Source of the DNA: an uncultured Acidobacteriota bacterium
Lineage (GTDB): Bacteria > Acidobacteriota > Terriglobia > Bryobacterales > Bryobacteraceae
Reading direction: 5' to 3'
NCBI GenBank assembly: GCA_902826685.1
Contig: CADEFT010000012.1
Coordinates: 40,979-104,978, forward strand
Length of the DNA: 64,000 nt
The notes beneath the pieces are model-generated. The model saw nothing but the letters and a program-made list of their open reading frames with translations, did no database searches and had not been told where the DNA came from. This document shows, one piece after another, positions 8,107 to 16,778 of this stretch. Each line of letters starts with the position of its first letter. The stretch's first letter is position 1. The position numbers and the translations under genes are program-made.

Positions 8107-8895
8107 ATGGAAAAACCACGCCGCAAGGTTCCCGCCTACCGGGACGAAGTGTTTTTGGAATCCCCGGCCGCCCGCTCCGTGCGCATTCTATCGGAGTACT
8201 TGAATCCGCTCGATCATTTCCGCCGTGAAATGATTCGCGACACCGTCGTCTTCTTCGGATCGGCGCGCATCCCCGATAGCGGCGACCACCCGCTGGTCCG
8301 CTATTACACCGAGGCGCGCGAGTTGGCGAAGAAAGTGACCGAATGGTCCGACAGCCTTAAAAAGCCGCTGCGATTCGTGGTCTGCACCGGCGGCGGCCCC
8401 GGCATCATGGAGGCCGCCAATCGCGGCGCCGACGACGCCGGCGGCAAAAGCGTGGGCCTCAACATCGGCCTGCCCTTTGAACAATGGCCGAACCCCTACA
8501 TCACGCCCGAACTCAGCTTCGAATTCCATTACTTCTTCATGCGGAAGTTCTGGTTCGCCTACCTGGCCAAGGCGCTGATCGTATTTCCCGGCGGCTTCGG
8601 CACACTGGACGAGCTGAGCGAAATTCTCACCCTCACCCAGACCCGCAAGATTGAAAAGCGGATGATCATCATCCTCTATGGCTCCGCTTTCTGGAAAGAG
8701 ATTCTGAACTTCGACGCCCTGGTGCGCTACGGCATGATCAGCCCGGAGGACATGAACCTGTTTCAGTTCGCCGACGATCCGGACACCGCGCTCCGCCTGC
8801 TGGTGGAGGGTCTGTCCCAGTATTACCTGGATCCGAAGAAGCCGCTGCCGCAGTTTGAGCAGATGATTCCGGCCATTGCCAAGTCCCGCGTTTGA
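8107..8895 (+). CDS. LOG-family protein (Rossmann-fold nucleotide-binding)
   Basis: The 262-residue protein contains the LOG (lysine decarboxylase-like) signature: TGGGPGIMEAANRGA, and PGGFGTLDELSEILTLTQT with the PGGxGTxxE motif that binds the nucleotide phosphate in cytokinin riboside 5'-monophosphate phosphoribohydrolases. It belongs to the longer type with a 70-residue N-terminal extension. In bacteria these proteins hydrolyse nucleoside monophosphates to base and ribose 5-phosphate; the physiological role is usually unknown. It overlaps the next gene (phosphatase) by one base (TGATG), suggesting one transcript. Confidence 0.88.
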   Translation: MEKPRRKVPAYRDEVFLESPAARSVRILSEYLNPLDHFRREMIRDTVVFFGSARIPDSGDHPLVRYYTEARELAKKVTEWSDSLKKPLRFVVCTGGGPGIMEAANRGADDAGGKSVGLNIGLPFEQWPNPYITPELSFEFHYFFMRKFWFAYLAKALIVFPGGFGTLDELSEILTLTQTRKIEKRMIIILYGSAFWKEILNFDALVRYGMISPEDMNLFQFADDPDTALRLLVEGLSQYYLDPKKPLPQFEQMIPAIAKSRV

Positions 8896-10811
8896 TGAAT
8901 TGGAAGGCTCTTACACGGTTTGAGAAAGTGCTGCTGGCCATTCTGGCGGCGGCCGTGGCCGGGTTCTTCCTTCTGCCTTCCGGATCGGCGCAAGCGCTGT
9001 GCGGCCTTCTCGCTTCCTGCGCCGGGATCGTGGTGGCGGTGAAGCTGGCGCGCCGCGGCCTGCGCGCCGCCCTGTGGCGATTGCGGCACCGCCTGCTGGT
9101 CACCTACACTTTCATCGGCGTCGCCCCGGTGCTGCTCATCGGCTTGCTCACCGCACTGGCCGCCTACACTCTGCTGGGGCAATTGGCGATCTATCTGGTC
9201 ACGTCCGAGTTCGAACGGCGCACCGCGTTGATGATCTCCGTCTCGACGTGGCTGGCGGAGGCGGAGCCGGCCAGGCGCGGCGCCGCGCTCGCGCAAACCT
9301 ATCCCGTTCTCGAGGAACGTCTGCCGGGCCTTGAGATCCTGGTGCAATCCGGCACGCCTTGGCGGCATCCTGCCGATTCGCGGCTGGAAGCGCCCGCCAA
9401 AGGCTGGGGCGATTCCGCCGGTCTGCTGCTGCGCGGCGGCTCGCCGTTTTTATGGGCTCACATCGTCCGGCCTAACGCCACGGCCACGGCGCTTGTTCCC
9501 GTCACTTCGCGGTTCCTGACATCGCTTGCACCCAATCTGGGCCAGTTCACTTTCGCTCGAATCGACGATGCGGCGGGCAAACGCTCCGGACCGATCCGCC
9601 TGCTGCCCGCTTCCGCCACACAGACCGAAGATCCCGATTCGCCGCGCAATCGCGTGCCCGGCAAGGCCTCGGCCTTCGACATCGCCATTCAATGGTTCAC
9701 GCTGATGCCCGCGCACGTATGGGAATCGCCCGGGCTCATCGAAAACGTCGGCGTCACGGTACGCACCCGGCCCTCGGCCGTTCTGAGCGCCGTCTTCGCC
9801 CAGCGCGTCGACTTGGCGCGCGGCATCATTCCCGCCGTTCTCATCTTTCTCACCGTATTGTTCCTGCTGGCCGAAGTCATTTCGCTCATCATCGGCGTTT
9901 CGCTCACACGTACCATCACCGGCGCCGTGCACGATCTTTACGAAGGCACCGAACGCGTGCGCGAAGGCCAGTTTTCGCACCGCATCGAGGTCAAGGGGAA
10001 CGACCAGTTGGCGGTGCTGGGCGATTCCTTCAACAGCATGACGGCCAATATCGAGCGCCTGATGGTGGTGGCCAAGGATAAAGAGCGTCTGCAGGCCGAG
10101 CTCGAAATCGCGCGCGAAGTGCAAAGCCAGTTGTTTCCGCGCGCGCTGCCGGAGCTTCAGACCCTGCGCGTCGATTCCGCCTGCAGCCCGGCGCGCATGG
10201 TCTCGGGCGATTATTACGACTATCAGATGCTCGACGGATCGAAGCTCGCCCTCTGCATCGGCGACGTGGCCGGGAAAGGGATCAGCGCCGCGCTGCTGAT
10301 GGCCACCATTCAATCCGCGCTCCGGACCCAGTTGCGCCATCCGCCGGTCACCGCCTCCGGTCTGGTTTCGCATCTCAACCAGTTCCTCTACGCCCACACC
10401 GCGCCCGAAAAATACGCCACCTTCTTCCTCTGTCTTTACGACGAAAAAGAGGAAACGTTGCGCTATACCAACGCCGGCCATCTGCCCCCGCTCTTGCTGC
10501 GCGGCGAGCAGGCGACGCCCCTTGACGTTAACGGTATCGTCGTGGGAGCCTTTCCCTTTGCCACTTACAACGAGAGCCAATTGAAACTGGAACGGGGAGA
10601 CCTGCTGTTGTTTTATACCGACGGCATTACCGAGCCCGAAAACGCCTACGGGGAACAGTTCGGCGAGCAAAGACTCATCGAGATTCTCAAGCGCAAGCAG
10701 GGCTGCCCGCCCGCCGAGATTTTGCTCTCGATCAACGAAGGAGTCCGCGAGTGGACCGGCGCGGGCGAGTTGCAGGACGACATGACGCTGCTGCTGGCGC
10801 AGCGGATTTGA
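8895..10811 (+). CDS. Membrane-bound HAMP-SpoIIE family protein phosphatase
   Basis: The 638-residue protein has membrane segments near residues 12-30, 36-52 and 70-98, an extracytoplasmic stretch of about 200 residues, another membrane segment around 312-335, a HAMP linker (SLTRTITGAVHDLYEGTERV), a short coiled region, and a C-terminal SpoIIE/RsbU-type PP2C domain (about 415-638) with the metal-binding motifs SGDYYDYQ, IGDVAGKGISAALLMA and LLLFYTDGITEPEN. Such proteins sense an external cue and dephosphorylate an anti-sigma-factor antagonist (STAS protein); neither that partner nor a switch kinase is nearby. I use the ATG at 8895, which overlaps the stop of the LOG gene; a TTG three bases earlier is less likely. 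Confidence 0.9.
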   Translation: MNWKALTRFEKVLLAILAAAVAGFFLLPSGSAQALCGLLASCAGIVVAVKLARRGLRAALWRLRHRLLVTYTFIGVAPVLLIGLLTALAAYTLLGQLAIYLVTSEFERRTALMISVSTWLAEAEPARRGAALAQTYPVLEERLPGLEILVQSGTPWRHPADSRLEAPAKGWGDSAGLLLRGGSPFLWAHIVRPNATATALVPVTSRFLTSLAPNLGQFTFARIDDAAGKRSGPIRLLPASATQTEDPDSPRNRVPGKASAFDIAIQWFTLMPAHVWESPGLIENVGVTVRTRPSAVLSAVFAQRVDLARGIIPAVLIFLTVLFLLAEVISLIIGVSLTRTITGAVHDLYEGTERVREGQFSHRIEVKGNDQLAVLGDSFNSMTANIERLMVVAKDKERLQAELEIAREVQSQLFPRALPELQTLRVDSACSPARMVSGDYYDYQMLDGSKLALCIGDVAGKGISAALLMATIQSALRTQLRHPPVTASGLVSHLNQFLYAHTAPEKYATFFLCLYDEKEETLRYTNAGHLPPLLLRGEQATPLDVNGIVVGAFPFATYNESQLKLERGDLLLFYTDGITEPENAYGEQFGEQRLIEILKRKQGCPPAEILLSINEGVREWTGAGELQDDMTLLLAQRI

Positions 10812-10817
10812 TCGCGC

Positions 10818-11819
10818 ATGCCCAGGCGCCTGAAAGTTCTTCTCGCGGCCATCAGTTGCGTTCTGGCCATCGGCACAACGGGCTTTGTCTGGATCGAAAA
10901 TTATCCGCCCCTGGACGCCTTTTACATGACGCTCACCACCATCACGACGGTGGGCTACGGCGAGATCCATCCGTTGTCTCGGCGCGGCCGGCTGTTCAAC
11001 TGCTTCCTGATCTTTTTCGGGATCGGCATCATGTTCCAGTTGATCGCGGCGGTCGCACAGGCTTTTATCGAGCGGGAATTCGCAACGGTATTCGACGCCC
11101 AGAAAAAGAAACGCATGATCGACCAATTGAAGGATCACTTTATCGTCTGCGGCTTTGGACGCGTGGGCCGGGGCGCCGCGCTTGAAATGCAACGCGCCGG
11201 CGTGCCGTTCGTCATCTGCGACCGCAATGAAGACCGCGTGGAGCGCGCCCGGAAAGCGGGTATGCTCGCGGTGGCGGCCGACGCCACGCGCGATGAGAGC
11301 CTGCGCGATCTGCAGGTCGGCCGCGCCAGGGGACTGGTGGCCGCGCTCGCCAGCGACGCCGACAACATGTTCCTCATCCTCTCGGCGAAAACTTTGAATC
11401 CCGCGTTGATTACCGCCGCCCGCGCCGGTGAGGAGGAAGCCGAGCAGAAGCTGAAGCGGGCGGGCGCCGATACCGTTTTCGCTCCTTATTACCTCACCGG
11501 CCACCGGCTGGCCCAGTCGCTGTTGAAGCCGCACGTGCAGGAGTTTCTCGACATTTTCACGCGCGATATCGGCCTGCATGCCTCCGTCGAACAGGTGCGC
11601 GTCACAAGCGGCAGCGAATTTCAGGGAAAATCGTTGAAGGAGATCCAGGTCCGCCGCGAACTGGGCGTCATCGTTCTGGCCATCCGCCGCGACGACGGAA
11701 CGATGCACTTCAATCCACCCGCCGACGCCATCCTCCATTCCGGTGACTGCCTCATCGTCATGGGCGAGACGGACAACCTGCGGCGGCTGGAGACGTTGTT
11801 GATAGGTGCGAGGAAATGA
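10818..11819 (+). CDS. Two-TM potassium channel with RCK (TrkA-N/TrkA-C) domains
   Basis: The 333-residue protein has two transmembrane segments (about 5-25 and 60-85) flanking a pore loop with the K+ selectivity filter TTVGYGE, then a regulator-of-K+-conductance Rossmann domain (FIVCGFGRVGRGAALEM, about 108-235) and a C-terminal RCK_C/TrkA-C domain (about 250-330). This is the MthK-like layout: ligand binding by the cytosolic ring gates K+ flux. It starts 6 bp after the phosphatase gene and overlaps the next gene by 4 bp (ATGA), so it is likely co-transcribed with both. Confidence 0.92.
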   Translation: MPRRLKVLLAAISCVLAIGTTGFVWIENYPPLDAFYMTLTTITTVGYGEIHPLSRRGRLFNCFLIFFGIGIMFQLIAAVAQAFIEREFATVFDAQKKKRMIDQLKDHFIVCGFGRVGRGAALEMQRAGVPFVICDRNEDRVERARKAGMLAVAADATRDESLRDLQVGRARGLVAALASDADNMFLILSAKTLNPALITAARAGEEEAEQKLKRAGADTVFAPYYLTGHRLAQSLLKPHVQEFLDIFTRDIGLHASVEQVRVTSGSEFQGKSLKEIQVRRELGVIVLAIRRDDGTMHFNPPADAILHSGDCLIVMGETDNLRRLETLLIGARK

Positions 11820-13363
11820 AGATTCTGACCGCTGCGGAAATGCGCGAGATCGACCGGCTCACCATCGAAGCCGGCGTCCCCAGCCTGTTGCTGATGGAGA
11901 ACGCGGCTCACCGCGTGACGGAATTTATCGAACGCGAGTACGGGCCCATCGACGGGCAACGGATCGTGGTCCTGTGCGGCAAGGGCAACAACGGAGGCGA
12001 CGGCATGGCTATCGCCCGCCAGATCGCCACACGGTGGAAGCCCCGGTCGCTCGACGTGGTGCTCTCGGCCGAGCCGCCCGAGCTGGCGGGCGACACCGCC
12101 ATCAACCTCAAGGCGCTGGAAACCTGCAATTGCTCCATCGGCTGGGAAGTGACGCCGGAAATGAGCTTTGAGGCCACGCTGGTGGTGGATGCGCTCCTCG
12201 GCACCGGCCTTCGCGGAGCCGCCCAGGGCCGGCCGCTGCACTTCATCGACGTGCTGAACGAGGGGTTTCCACACGCGCGCATCTTGGCCGTCGATATGCC
12301 CTCCGGCATGATGTCGGATTCGGGCGACAATGAAGGTCCCTGCGCGCGCGCCGACGCCACCGTCACCTTTACCGCGCCGAAGGTCTGCCACATCCTGGCG
12401 CCCAACTGCGAGCGTCTGGGCAAGCTGGTGGTGGCGCCCATCGGCACGCCCGAGGGAATGGTGCGAAACGAACCCAAGCTCTGGCTGTCGCTGGTGGAGC
12501 CGGAATGGTTCGCGCCGCTGTTTGAGGCGCGGCGGCCCGGTGCGCACAAAGGCGATTTCGGCCATGCGCTGATCGTCGCCGGATCGGTGGGCAAGACCGG
12601 CGCGGCGGCGATGGCGGGCATCGGAGCGTTGCGCGCGGGCGCCGGCCTGGTCACGGTGGCTTCGGCGGCCGCGGCCGTTCCGCTCATCGCCTCCACTCAA
12701 ATGGAGCTGATGACCGAGCCTCTGGCTCAGACCGATCTCGGCGCCATTTCCTCGCGCGCCTATCCGCAGGTGGAAGTGATCGCGCAGCGCAAGACCGTGG
12801 TGGCGCTCGGCCCCGGCATCGGCACGCAGCCGGAAACCGTGGGCTTCGTGAAGACGATGTACGACCGCATGCCGCTGCCGCTGATTCTCGACGCCGATGC
12901 GTTGAATGCCATTCCGGGTCCGTTTATGCGGCCCGGCGGTCCGCGCATTCTCACGCCTCATCCCGGCGAAATGGCGCGGCTCTGCGCCTGTACCATCGAG
13001 CAGGTGCAGGCCGACCGCATTGGCATTGCGCGCAACTACGCCGCCCATCGCGGCGTGACGGTGGTGCTGAAGGGCCAGCGCACGGTGATCGCGTTCGCCG
13101 ACGGCCGGGTGTGGATCAACCCTACCGGTTCGCCCGCCATGGCCACCGGAGGTTCGGGCGACGTGTTGACCGGCCTGATCGCCGGCCTCATGGCGCAGTT
13201 CCCGCAGAATCCGGATGCGGCGATCGCGGCCGCCGTCTGGCTGCATGGGCGCACCGGCGAACTCGGCGCCGCCACGCTCGGCGAAAAGCCGCTGCTGGCG
13301 ACCGATCTGCTTCAGTTCCTGCCGGAGGCGATGCGTGAGCTTGCAAAGCTTCGCGGCCGCTGA
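11816..13363 (+). CDS. nnr: Bifunctional NAD(P)HX epimerase / ADP-dependent dehydratase
   Basis: The 515-residue protein joins two repair activities. Residues 1-215 are the YjeF_N epimerase domain (MENAAHRV, the VLCGKGNNGGDGMAIAR motif, DALLGTGL, VDMPSGM). Residues 225-510 are the ribokinase-like dehydratase domain (GHALIVAGSVGKTGAAAM, LTPHPGEMARL, and NPTGSPAMATGGSGDVLTGL, which holds the nucleotide and the catalytic aspartate). Together they convert hydrated NADH/NADPH back to the usable cofactor. Length and domain order are standard. The start overlaps the channel stop by 4 bp and the end overlaps tsaE by 29 bp; NnrD-TsaE adjacency is common in bacteria. Confidence 0.95.
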   Translation: MKILTAAEMREIDRLTIEAGVPSLLLMENAAHRVTEFIEREYGPIDGQRIVVLCGKGNNGGDGMAIARQIATRWKPRSLDVVLSAEPPELAGDTAINLKALETCNCSIGWEVTPEMSFEATLVVDALLGTGLRGAAQGRPLHFIDVLNEGFPHARILAVDMPSGMMSDSGDNEGPCARADATVTFTAPKVCHILAPNCERLGKLVVAPIGTPEGMVRNEPKLWLSLVEPEWFAPLFEARRPGAHKGDFGHALIVAGSVGKTGAAAMAGIGALRAGAGLVTVASAAAAVPLIASTQMELMTEPLAQTDLGAISSRAYPQVEVIAQRKTVVALGPGIGTQPETVGFVKTMYDRMPLPLILDADALNAIPGPFMRPGGPRILTPHPGEMARLCACTIEQVQADRIGIARNYAAHRGVTVVLKGQRTVIAFADGRVWINPTGSPAMATGGSGDVLTGLIAGLMAQFPQNPDAAIAAAVWLHGRTGELGAATLGEKPLLATDLLQFLPEAMRELAKLRGR

Positions 13364-13760
13364 CGAAGACGAGATGATCGCGCTCGGCGAGCGTATCGCC
13401 GCGCTGCTGCCGCGCCGCGCCATCGTCTGGCTGATCGGGAACCTGGGCGCGGGCAAGACCACGTTGACCAAGGGTATCGTCAAGGGCCTTGGCGCGGCCG
13501 ATCCAGCCGAGGTTTCAAGCCCCACGTTTACTTTGATCCAGGAATACGGCGACCCGGTGCGCGTGTATCACATCGATCTCTACCGGCTGGAACAACCGCG
13601 CGAGCTCGCCACGCTGGGCCTCGACGAGATCTTCGACCGCGAAGCCGTCGTTCTCATCGAGTGGGCCGATAAATTCGCCCGCTGGCTGCCGGAGGATCGC
13701 TTCACCATCGCCATCGAAGCGGACGGGGATGGCAGGCGGATCACGTTTCAGTCGCCGTGA
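13335..13760 (+). CDS. tsaE: tRNA threonylcarbamoyladenosine biosynthesis ATPase TsaE
   Basis: From the GTG at 13335-13337 the product is 141 residues with the TsaE pattern: Walker A GNLGAGKTTLTKGIVKGLG, SPTFTLIQEY, YHIDLYRL and LIEWADKF. TsaE is the ATPase that works with TsaB and TsaD to transfer threonylcarbamoyl to A37 of tRNAs reading ANN codons. The open frame extends upstream inside the previous gene, but the family begins a short distance before the Walker motif, which supports the GTG start. Its last 20 bp overlap the 3' end of the convergent E2 gene. Confidence 0.93.
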   Translation: MSLQSFAAADEDEMIALGERIAALLPRRAIVWLIGNLGAGKTTLTKGIVKGLGAADPAEVSSPTFTLIQEYGDPVRVYHIDLYRLEQPRELATLGLDEIFDREAVVLIEWADKFARWLPEDRFTIAIEADGDGRRITFQSP

Positions 13761-14814
13761 CGGATTCGATCGATGCCGCCACGCGCTGCAGGAATCGCGC
13801 CGCCGGAGCGCCGTCCACCACGCGATGGTCGAAGGTCAGGCTCAGAGTCATTTGCTCCCGTGGCGCGATCCAGCCATCGGCCAGAACCACGGCCTCGCGG
13901 CGAATGGCGCCGAGGCCGAGCACAGCCGTTTCCGGATAGTTGAGGATCGGCGTGAAGGCGTCGATGCCATACATGCCGAGGTTGGTGATCGTGAACACCC
14001 CGCCTTGCAGATCGCCGCTATCGAGGCGCCGTGCGCGAGCGGCGGCAACCAACTCGCGGGATCTGACGGCAATGGCGGCCAGGCTGAGCTTTTCCACGTC
14101 GCGAATCACCGGCGCGAACAGGCCGTGTTCGGTGTCGACCGCCAGGCCGATGTGAATCGCCTCCGGCAGCACGATGCGATCGTCTTCCCAACGGCTCCCC
14201 AGCATCGGATGATCGAGCAGGGCGGCCGCTACCGCCTTAACGAAGATGTCGGCGATCGAAGGAACCGGTTCGGCGGCCCACTTTTTTCGCAATTGAACGA
14301 GGCTAGTGGCATCGGCGCGCGTGGTGAGCGTGACGGGCGCGGTGTTCTGGCGGCTCAGCATCATGCGATCGGCGATGGCGCGGCGCAGCGCTGTCACCGG
14401 CTGCCTCGCGGGCGCCCGCACCGCCGGCACGTCCCGTTCCCGAATCCGTCCGCCTCGGCCGGTGCCCTTCAGCGCTCGGATGTCGATTCCCGCCTGACGG
14501 GCGGCCCGCCGCGCGCGTGGTGTGCTGGGAGTCTCGCGCGGCGGGGCGGCGGCGGCAGGCGGCTGCTCCGCACCTGTAAGCAGATAGCCGATGCACTGGC
14601 CGGGCTTCACCGTCTCACCGGCTTGCGGCGAGCCTTCGGGCACGAACAGAACGCCGCTGTCGAGCGACTCCACGTCCATGGTGACCTTGTCGCTCTCGAC
14701 GGCAAACAGCGGCTCGCCAGCTTCCACCCGGTCGCCGGGTTGCTTGAACCAGGAAGAAAAGGTGCCCTCCTCCATCGACCAGCCGAGGCGCGGAATCGTG
14801 ATCTCGATCGCCAT
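13741..14814 (-). CDS. 2-oxoacid dehydrogenase E2 acyltransferase (dihydrolipoamide)
   Basis: The 357-residue protein has a lipoyl domain (about 1-78; lysine in VESDKVTMDVES is the lipoylation site), a short E3-binding domain (about 105-140; PRARRAARQAGIDIRALKG and GRGGRIRERDV) and a catalytic acyltransferase domain (about 150-357) with LTFDHRVVDGAPAARF providing the catalytic HxxxDG. It passes the acyl group from the E1-bound carrier to CoA. Its gene follows the fused E1 gene after 2 bp. The catalytic domain is of compact type, as in acetoin or branched-chain type complexes; the substrate cannot be told from sequence. No E3 gene is adjacent, so it must use a dihydrolipoamide dehydrogenase encoded elsewhere. 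Confidence 0.92.
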   Translation of the reverse strand: MAIEITIPRLGWSMEEGTFSSWFKQPGDRVEAGEPLFAVESDKVTMDVESLDSGVLFVPEGSPQAGETVKPGQCIGYLLTGAEQPPAAAAPPRETPSTPRARRAARQAGIDIRALKGTGRGGRIRERDVPAVRAPARQPVTALRRAIADRMMLSRQNTAPVTLTTRADATSLVQLRKKWAAEPVPSIADIFVKAVAAALLDHPMLGSRWEDDRIVLPEAIHIGLAVDTEHGLFAPVIRDVEKLSLAAIAVRSRELVAAARARRLDSGDLQGGVFTITNLGMYGIDAFTPILNYPETAVLGLGAIRREAVVLADGWIAPREQMTLSLTFDHRVVDGAPAARFLQRVAASIESVTATET

Positions 14815-14816
14815 GG

Positions 14817-16778
14817 TTACTCCGCCGCCAGCGCGCGAATCGCCGCGACCACAGCATCGGCCGATGGAATCACGGCCGCCTCGAGCGTGGGGCTATACGG
14901 CGTTGGCGCGAACGCTCCGTTCAGCCGCCGCAGCGGTGCGTCCAGATCGTTGAACCCGGCATCGGCGGCGCGCGCGCAAACTTCCGCCCCGAAGCCCCCT
15001 GGTCCCGCCACTTCGTCCACCACCAGCAGCCTGCCGGTCTTGGCTACCGAACGCAGGATCGCGGCCGTATCGAGCGGCGACACCGTGCGCGGGTCGATCA
15101 CCTCCACGGAGATGCCGTCGGGCTCCAATCGCGCCGCCGCTTCGAGCGCCCGCTGGACCATCCAGGCGATGGCCACCACCGTAACGTCGCGGCCCTCGCG
15201 GGCCACGCGCGCCTGGCCGAACGGAATCTCATACGATTCTTCGGGCACTTGTCCCTTCATCTGCATCAGCTCGCGCGGTTCGAGAAACAGCACCGGATCG
15301 TCCGAACGCAGGGCGTGCGTGAGGAGCCCCTTGGCGTCGAACGGCGTCGAGGGTACCACCACGCGCAGGCCCGGAATCTGCGCGTAGATCGAATAGTAAC
15401 TGCCCGAATGATGAGTGGCCGCCGAATGCCCCATGCCGATACAGCCGCGCAGCAGCACCGGCATCTTCAGCCGTCCGCTGCTCATGTATTGCATCTTGGC
15501 GATCTGATTGATGAGTTCCCCGAAAGCATCGTTGATGAAATCGATGAACATGAAATCGACGACGGGACGGGTGCCGGTCATGCCCGCGCCGCAGGCAAGC
15601 CCGACGAAGCCGCGCTCGCAGATGGGCGTATCGCGGAGCCGCGCCGGGCCATACTTGGCGAACAGGCCCGCGGTGGTGCCGAAGTTCCCGCCGCGCGAGC
15701 CAATGCCTTCGCCCAGAACGAAGATGCCGGGGTTCGATTCCATTTCGCGATCCAGGGCTTCGAGCGTGGCGGCGGTATAGCCGATTTCGCGTCCCCCGGC
15801 GGAAGGCTCGGTCGCCGGCCGTGGCGCGGCGTAGACGTGCGTCACCGCGTCGGCGGCGGTGGGCCAGGGAGCCTTCTCCGCGGCGCCGCTGGCCTCCGCC
15901 ACCAACGCCTGTACTTCGCCGTCGATGGCATCGAGTCCCGCTTCGGTTGCCTCGCCGGCTGCCAATAGGCTCTCGCGATATCGCTTGATGGGACAGCGCT
16001 CGCGCCAGGCGGCGACTTCTTCACGCGTGCGATAGGTATAGTCGCCCATGCCCTCCGAATGCGCGCGCGTGCGATACGTTTTGCATTCAAGCAGCGTGGG
16101 GCCGCCGCCGGAACGCGCCCGCGACACCGCCTCGGCCGCCGCGCGCGTGACGGCTTGCACATCGTTGCCATCCACCTGGACGCCGGGCATTCCATAGGCG
16201 GCGGCGCGCGACGCCACATCCGGATTCGCGGCCGAATAAGCGAATGGAACTTCGGTGGCGAACTGGTTGTTCTCGCAGACGAACAGCACCGGCAGCTTCC
16301 AGATGCCGGCCAGATTCAGGCCTTCGTGAAACGCGCCGTTGTTGACCGCGCCATCGCCGAAGAACGCCACGGCCACGTGCGGAAGCTTTCGCAGTTGAAA
16401 GCTGTAGCCGGCGCCCGCCGCCTGCAATATGCAGGGACCCACGATGCCGCTGGTGCCCATCATTCCGATTTCCGGCGAGAACAGATGCATCGATCCGCCG
16501 CGGCCGCGCGAGCATCCGGTGGCGCGGCCCAGCAGTTCGGAGATCAGCTCAAACGGCGGCATGCCTTTGGCCAGCGCATGGCCATGACCGCGATGCGTGC
16601 TGAAGATGGCGTCTTCGGGATCCAGGTGCGCGCAAACGCCGGTGGCGATCGCCTCCTCGCCCACGTAGGTGTGGCAGGCGCCATGCACCAGTCCGCGCGC
16701 GTGCAAGCGCGCCAGTTGTTCTTCGCAGACGCGGATGAGCCGCATCGTCCGGTATAGAAACCGGGTTTGCTCCGTCAT
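14817..16778 (-). CDS. Fused 2-oxoacid dehydrogenase E1 (alpha-beta), TPP-dependent
   Basis: The 653-residue protein joins both E1 subunits. Residues 1-320 are the alpha part, with the thiamine diphosphate motif GDGAVNNGAFHEGLNLAG (starting at 141) and phosphorylation-loop-like SEGMGDYTYRTREE; residues 335-653 are the beta part with EGIGSRGGNFGTT, the E-R-G-F-V-G-L-A segment (IC-ERGFVGLACGAGM) and HSGSYYSIYAQIPGL. It decarboxylates a 2-oxoacid (or acetoin-like substrate) and reductively acylates the lipoyl group of the E2 encoded 2 bp downstream. I start at the ATG 16776-16778, which overlaps the SDR stop (ATGA); an ATG further upstream lies inside the SDR gene. Alpha-beta fusions are known in several phyla. 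Confidence 0.92.
   Translation of the reverse strand: MTEQTRFLYRTMRLIRVCEEQLARLHARGLVHGACHTYVGEEAIATGVCAHLDPEDAIFSTHRGHGHALAKGMPPFELISELLGRATGCSRGRGGSMHLFSPEIGMMGTSGIVGPCILQAAGAGYSFQLRKLPHVAVAFFGDGAVNNGAFHEGLNLAGIWKLPVLFVCENNQFATEVPFAYSAANPDVASRAAAYGMPGVQVDGNDVQAVTRAAAEAVSRARSGGGPTLLECKTYRTRAHSEGMGDYTYRTREEVAAWRERCPIKRYRESLLAAGEATEAGLDAIDGEVQALVAEASGAAEKAPWPTAADAVTHVYAAPRPATEPSAGGREIGYTAATLEALDREMESNPGIFVLGEGIGSRGGNFGTTAGLFAKYGPARLRDTPICERGFVGLACGAGMTGTRPVVDFMFIDFINDAFGELINQIAKMQYMSSGRLKMPVLLRGCIGMGHSAATHHSGSYYSIYAQIPGLRVVVPSTPFDAKGLLTHALRSDDPVLFLEPRELMQMKGQVPEESYEIPFGQARVAREGRDVTVVAIAWMVQRALEAAARLEPDGISVEVIDPRTVSPLDTAAILRSVAKTGRLLVVDEVAGPGGFGAEVCARAADAGFNDLDAPLRRLNGAFAPTPYSPTLEAAVIPSADAVVAAIRALAAE

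Noticed and set aside
9450..11738. Long minus-strand open frame of about 760 codons opposite the phosphatase and K+ channel genes
   Set aside because: Its product is His/Arg/Gln-rich without domains, and the plus strand encodes two clear conserved proteins; in GC-rich DNA such antisense frames arise by codon bias.
11621..13525. Minus-strand open frame of about 630 codons opposite the NAD(P)HX repair gene
   Set aside because: Same reason: no recognisable domain, composition typical of an antisense shadow.
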